Assembly: GCA_951230915.1 (NCBI GenBank)
Contig: OX579633.1
Coordinates: forward strand, 52,404,029-52,468,028
DNA: 64,000 nucleotides
Source of the DNA: Antitrichia curtipendula
Taxonomy: Eukaryota; Streptophyta; Bryopsida; Hypnales; Leucodontaceae
Direction of reading: 5' to 3'
Below are positions 63,714 through 64,000 of the stretch, piece after piece (the stretch's first letter is position 1; each line of letters opens with the position of its first letter). Below the pieces are notes generated by a model. The model searched no databases and was not told the DNA's origin. It saw only the letters and a program-made list of their open reading frames with translations. Made by a program: the position numbers and the translations under genes.

Positions 63714-64000
63714 CTAACTTGAATTTTTCAACGATAGCTTCAATTTTTCAAAACACTCTATGCACAAATCATAGTCAACTTTGAACGTGGCCTTTGCCTT
63801 CATACGAGGCCCAACTATGGGGGTTACTTTACATCCATCACAAATCACTCCACCATGATGATCACCTCCAAGGCCAACAAATTTGGCTTTAAGACTAGCC
63901 AAAGAAGTTGGTGAGGATGATTCAACCAACATATAGGGTTCCAAGTTTGGACAATTTTTCCAAAAAAGAGTCCGAAGTGGAGCTAAGCATCCCAAATTGT
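63714..64000 (-). CDS. ZZ-type zinc finger fragment, NBR1-like (runs off window)
   Basis: A frame open to the right edge ends at a TAG at 63714. Its last 50 residues match a ZZ zinc finger: HHGGVICDGCKVTPIVGPR, then DYDLCIECFEKL. The pattern H-G-V-x-C-D-G-C-x-V-x-P-I-x-G-P-R with D-Y-D-L-C-x-x-C is closest to the ZZ finger of the autophagy receptor NBR1. Between the two halves there are two or three more residues than usual (KAKATFKV). No ATG lies upstream in frame within the window. Base composition is AT-rich, unlike the other genes here, and the stop follows soon after the finger, where NBR1 continues for hundreds of residues. It may be a terminal exon, an exon ending in an unrecognised splice donor, or a decayed copy. 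Confidence 0.5.
   Translation of the reverse strand, partial: NLGCLAPLRTLFWKNCPNLEPYMLVESSSPTSLASLKAKFVGLGGDHHGGVICDGCKVTPIVGPRMKAKATFKVDYDLCIECFEKLKLSLKNSS

Noticed and set aside
1..64000. tRNA genes and CRISPR-like arrays
   Set aside because: No cloverleaf with a proper B box was found by eye, and the tandem repeats seen have no unique spacers of constant length.

Overview
The window looks like nuclear DNA of a streptophyte, most likely a land plant. The evidence is five spliceosomal genes with many short GT-AG introns, plant-type protein families (a plant RBBP6/DWNN ubiquitin ligase, an A-type cytochrome P450, a plant TAF15-like RRM plus RanBP2-finger protein, a two-RRM glycine-rich hnRNP), and intergenic DNA full of plant-type miniature transposons (Stowaway, Tourist, hAT and Mutator-like). 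I cannot place the species. Introns of mostly 0.1-1.5 kb and about one gene per 10 kb argue against a very large fern or conifer genome.

Layout. Positions 1-7952 (minus strand) hold a 16-exon RBBP6-like gene whose 3' end runs off the left edge. Positions 8.5-15.7 kb are AT-rich and contain a 1.56 kb Mutator-like element with a perfect 9-bp target duplication, two copies of a 0.2 kb TIR element, and a 115-bp tandem repeat. Positions 15733-19653 (plus) hold the TAF15-like gene in five exons. Positions 20793-22214 (minus) hold a two-exon P450 lacking about 150 residues between helix C and helix I, with a 27-bp minisatellite at its 5' end. Around 27.1-28.6 kb lies an interrupted coiled-coil gene remnant, perhaps kinesin-12-like. 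Positions 28.8-41.2 kb are a repeat desert with satellite-like repeats, foldback elements and several TIR elements. Positions 41905-46954 (plus) encode the complete 18-exon cytosolic phenylalanyl-tRNA synthetase alpha chain. Positions 51490-53340 (plus) encode the two-exon glycine-rich hnRNP. The right end (63714-64000, minus) holds an open frame with a ZZ zinc finger that runs off the edge.

The intact genes are housekeeping genes (mRNA 3'-end processing and ubiquitination, transcription and RNA binding, RNA binding, translation) and do not form a cluster or pathway. I saw no convincing new multi-gene system. The most unusual content is non-coding: a family of at least five elements with AGGTRGG-type ends flanked by TA, several long near-perfect palindromes, and a tandem array inside a Mutator-like element. 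All exon boundaries were read by eye from splice sites, reading phase and family knowledge; no alignment or expression data were available.
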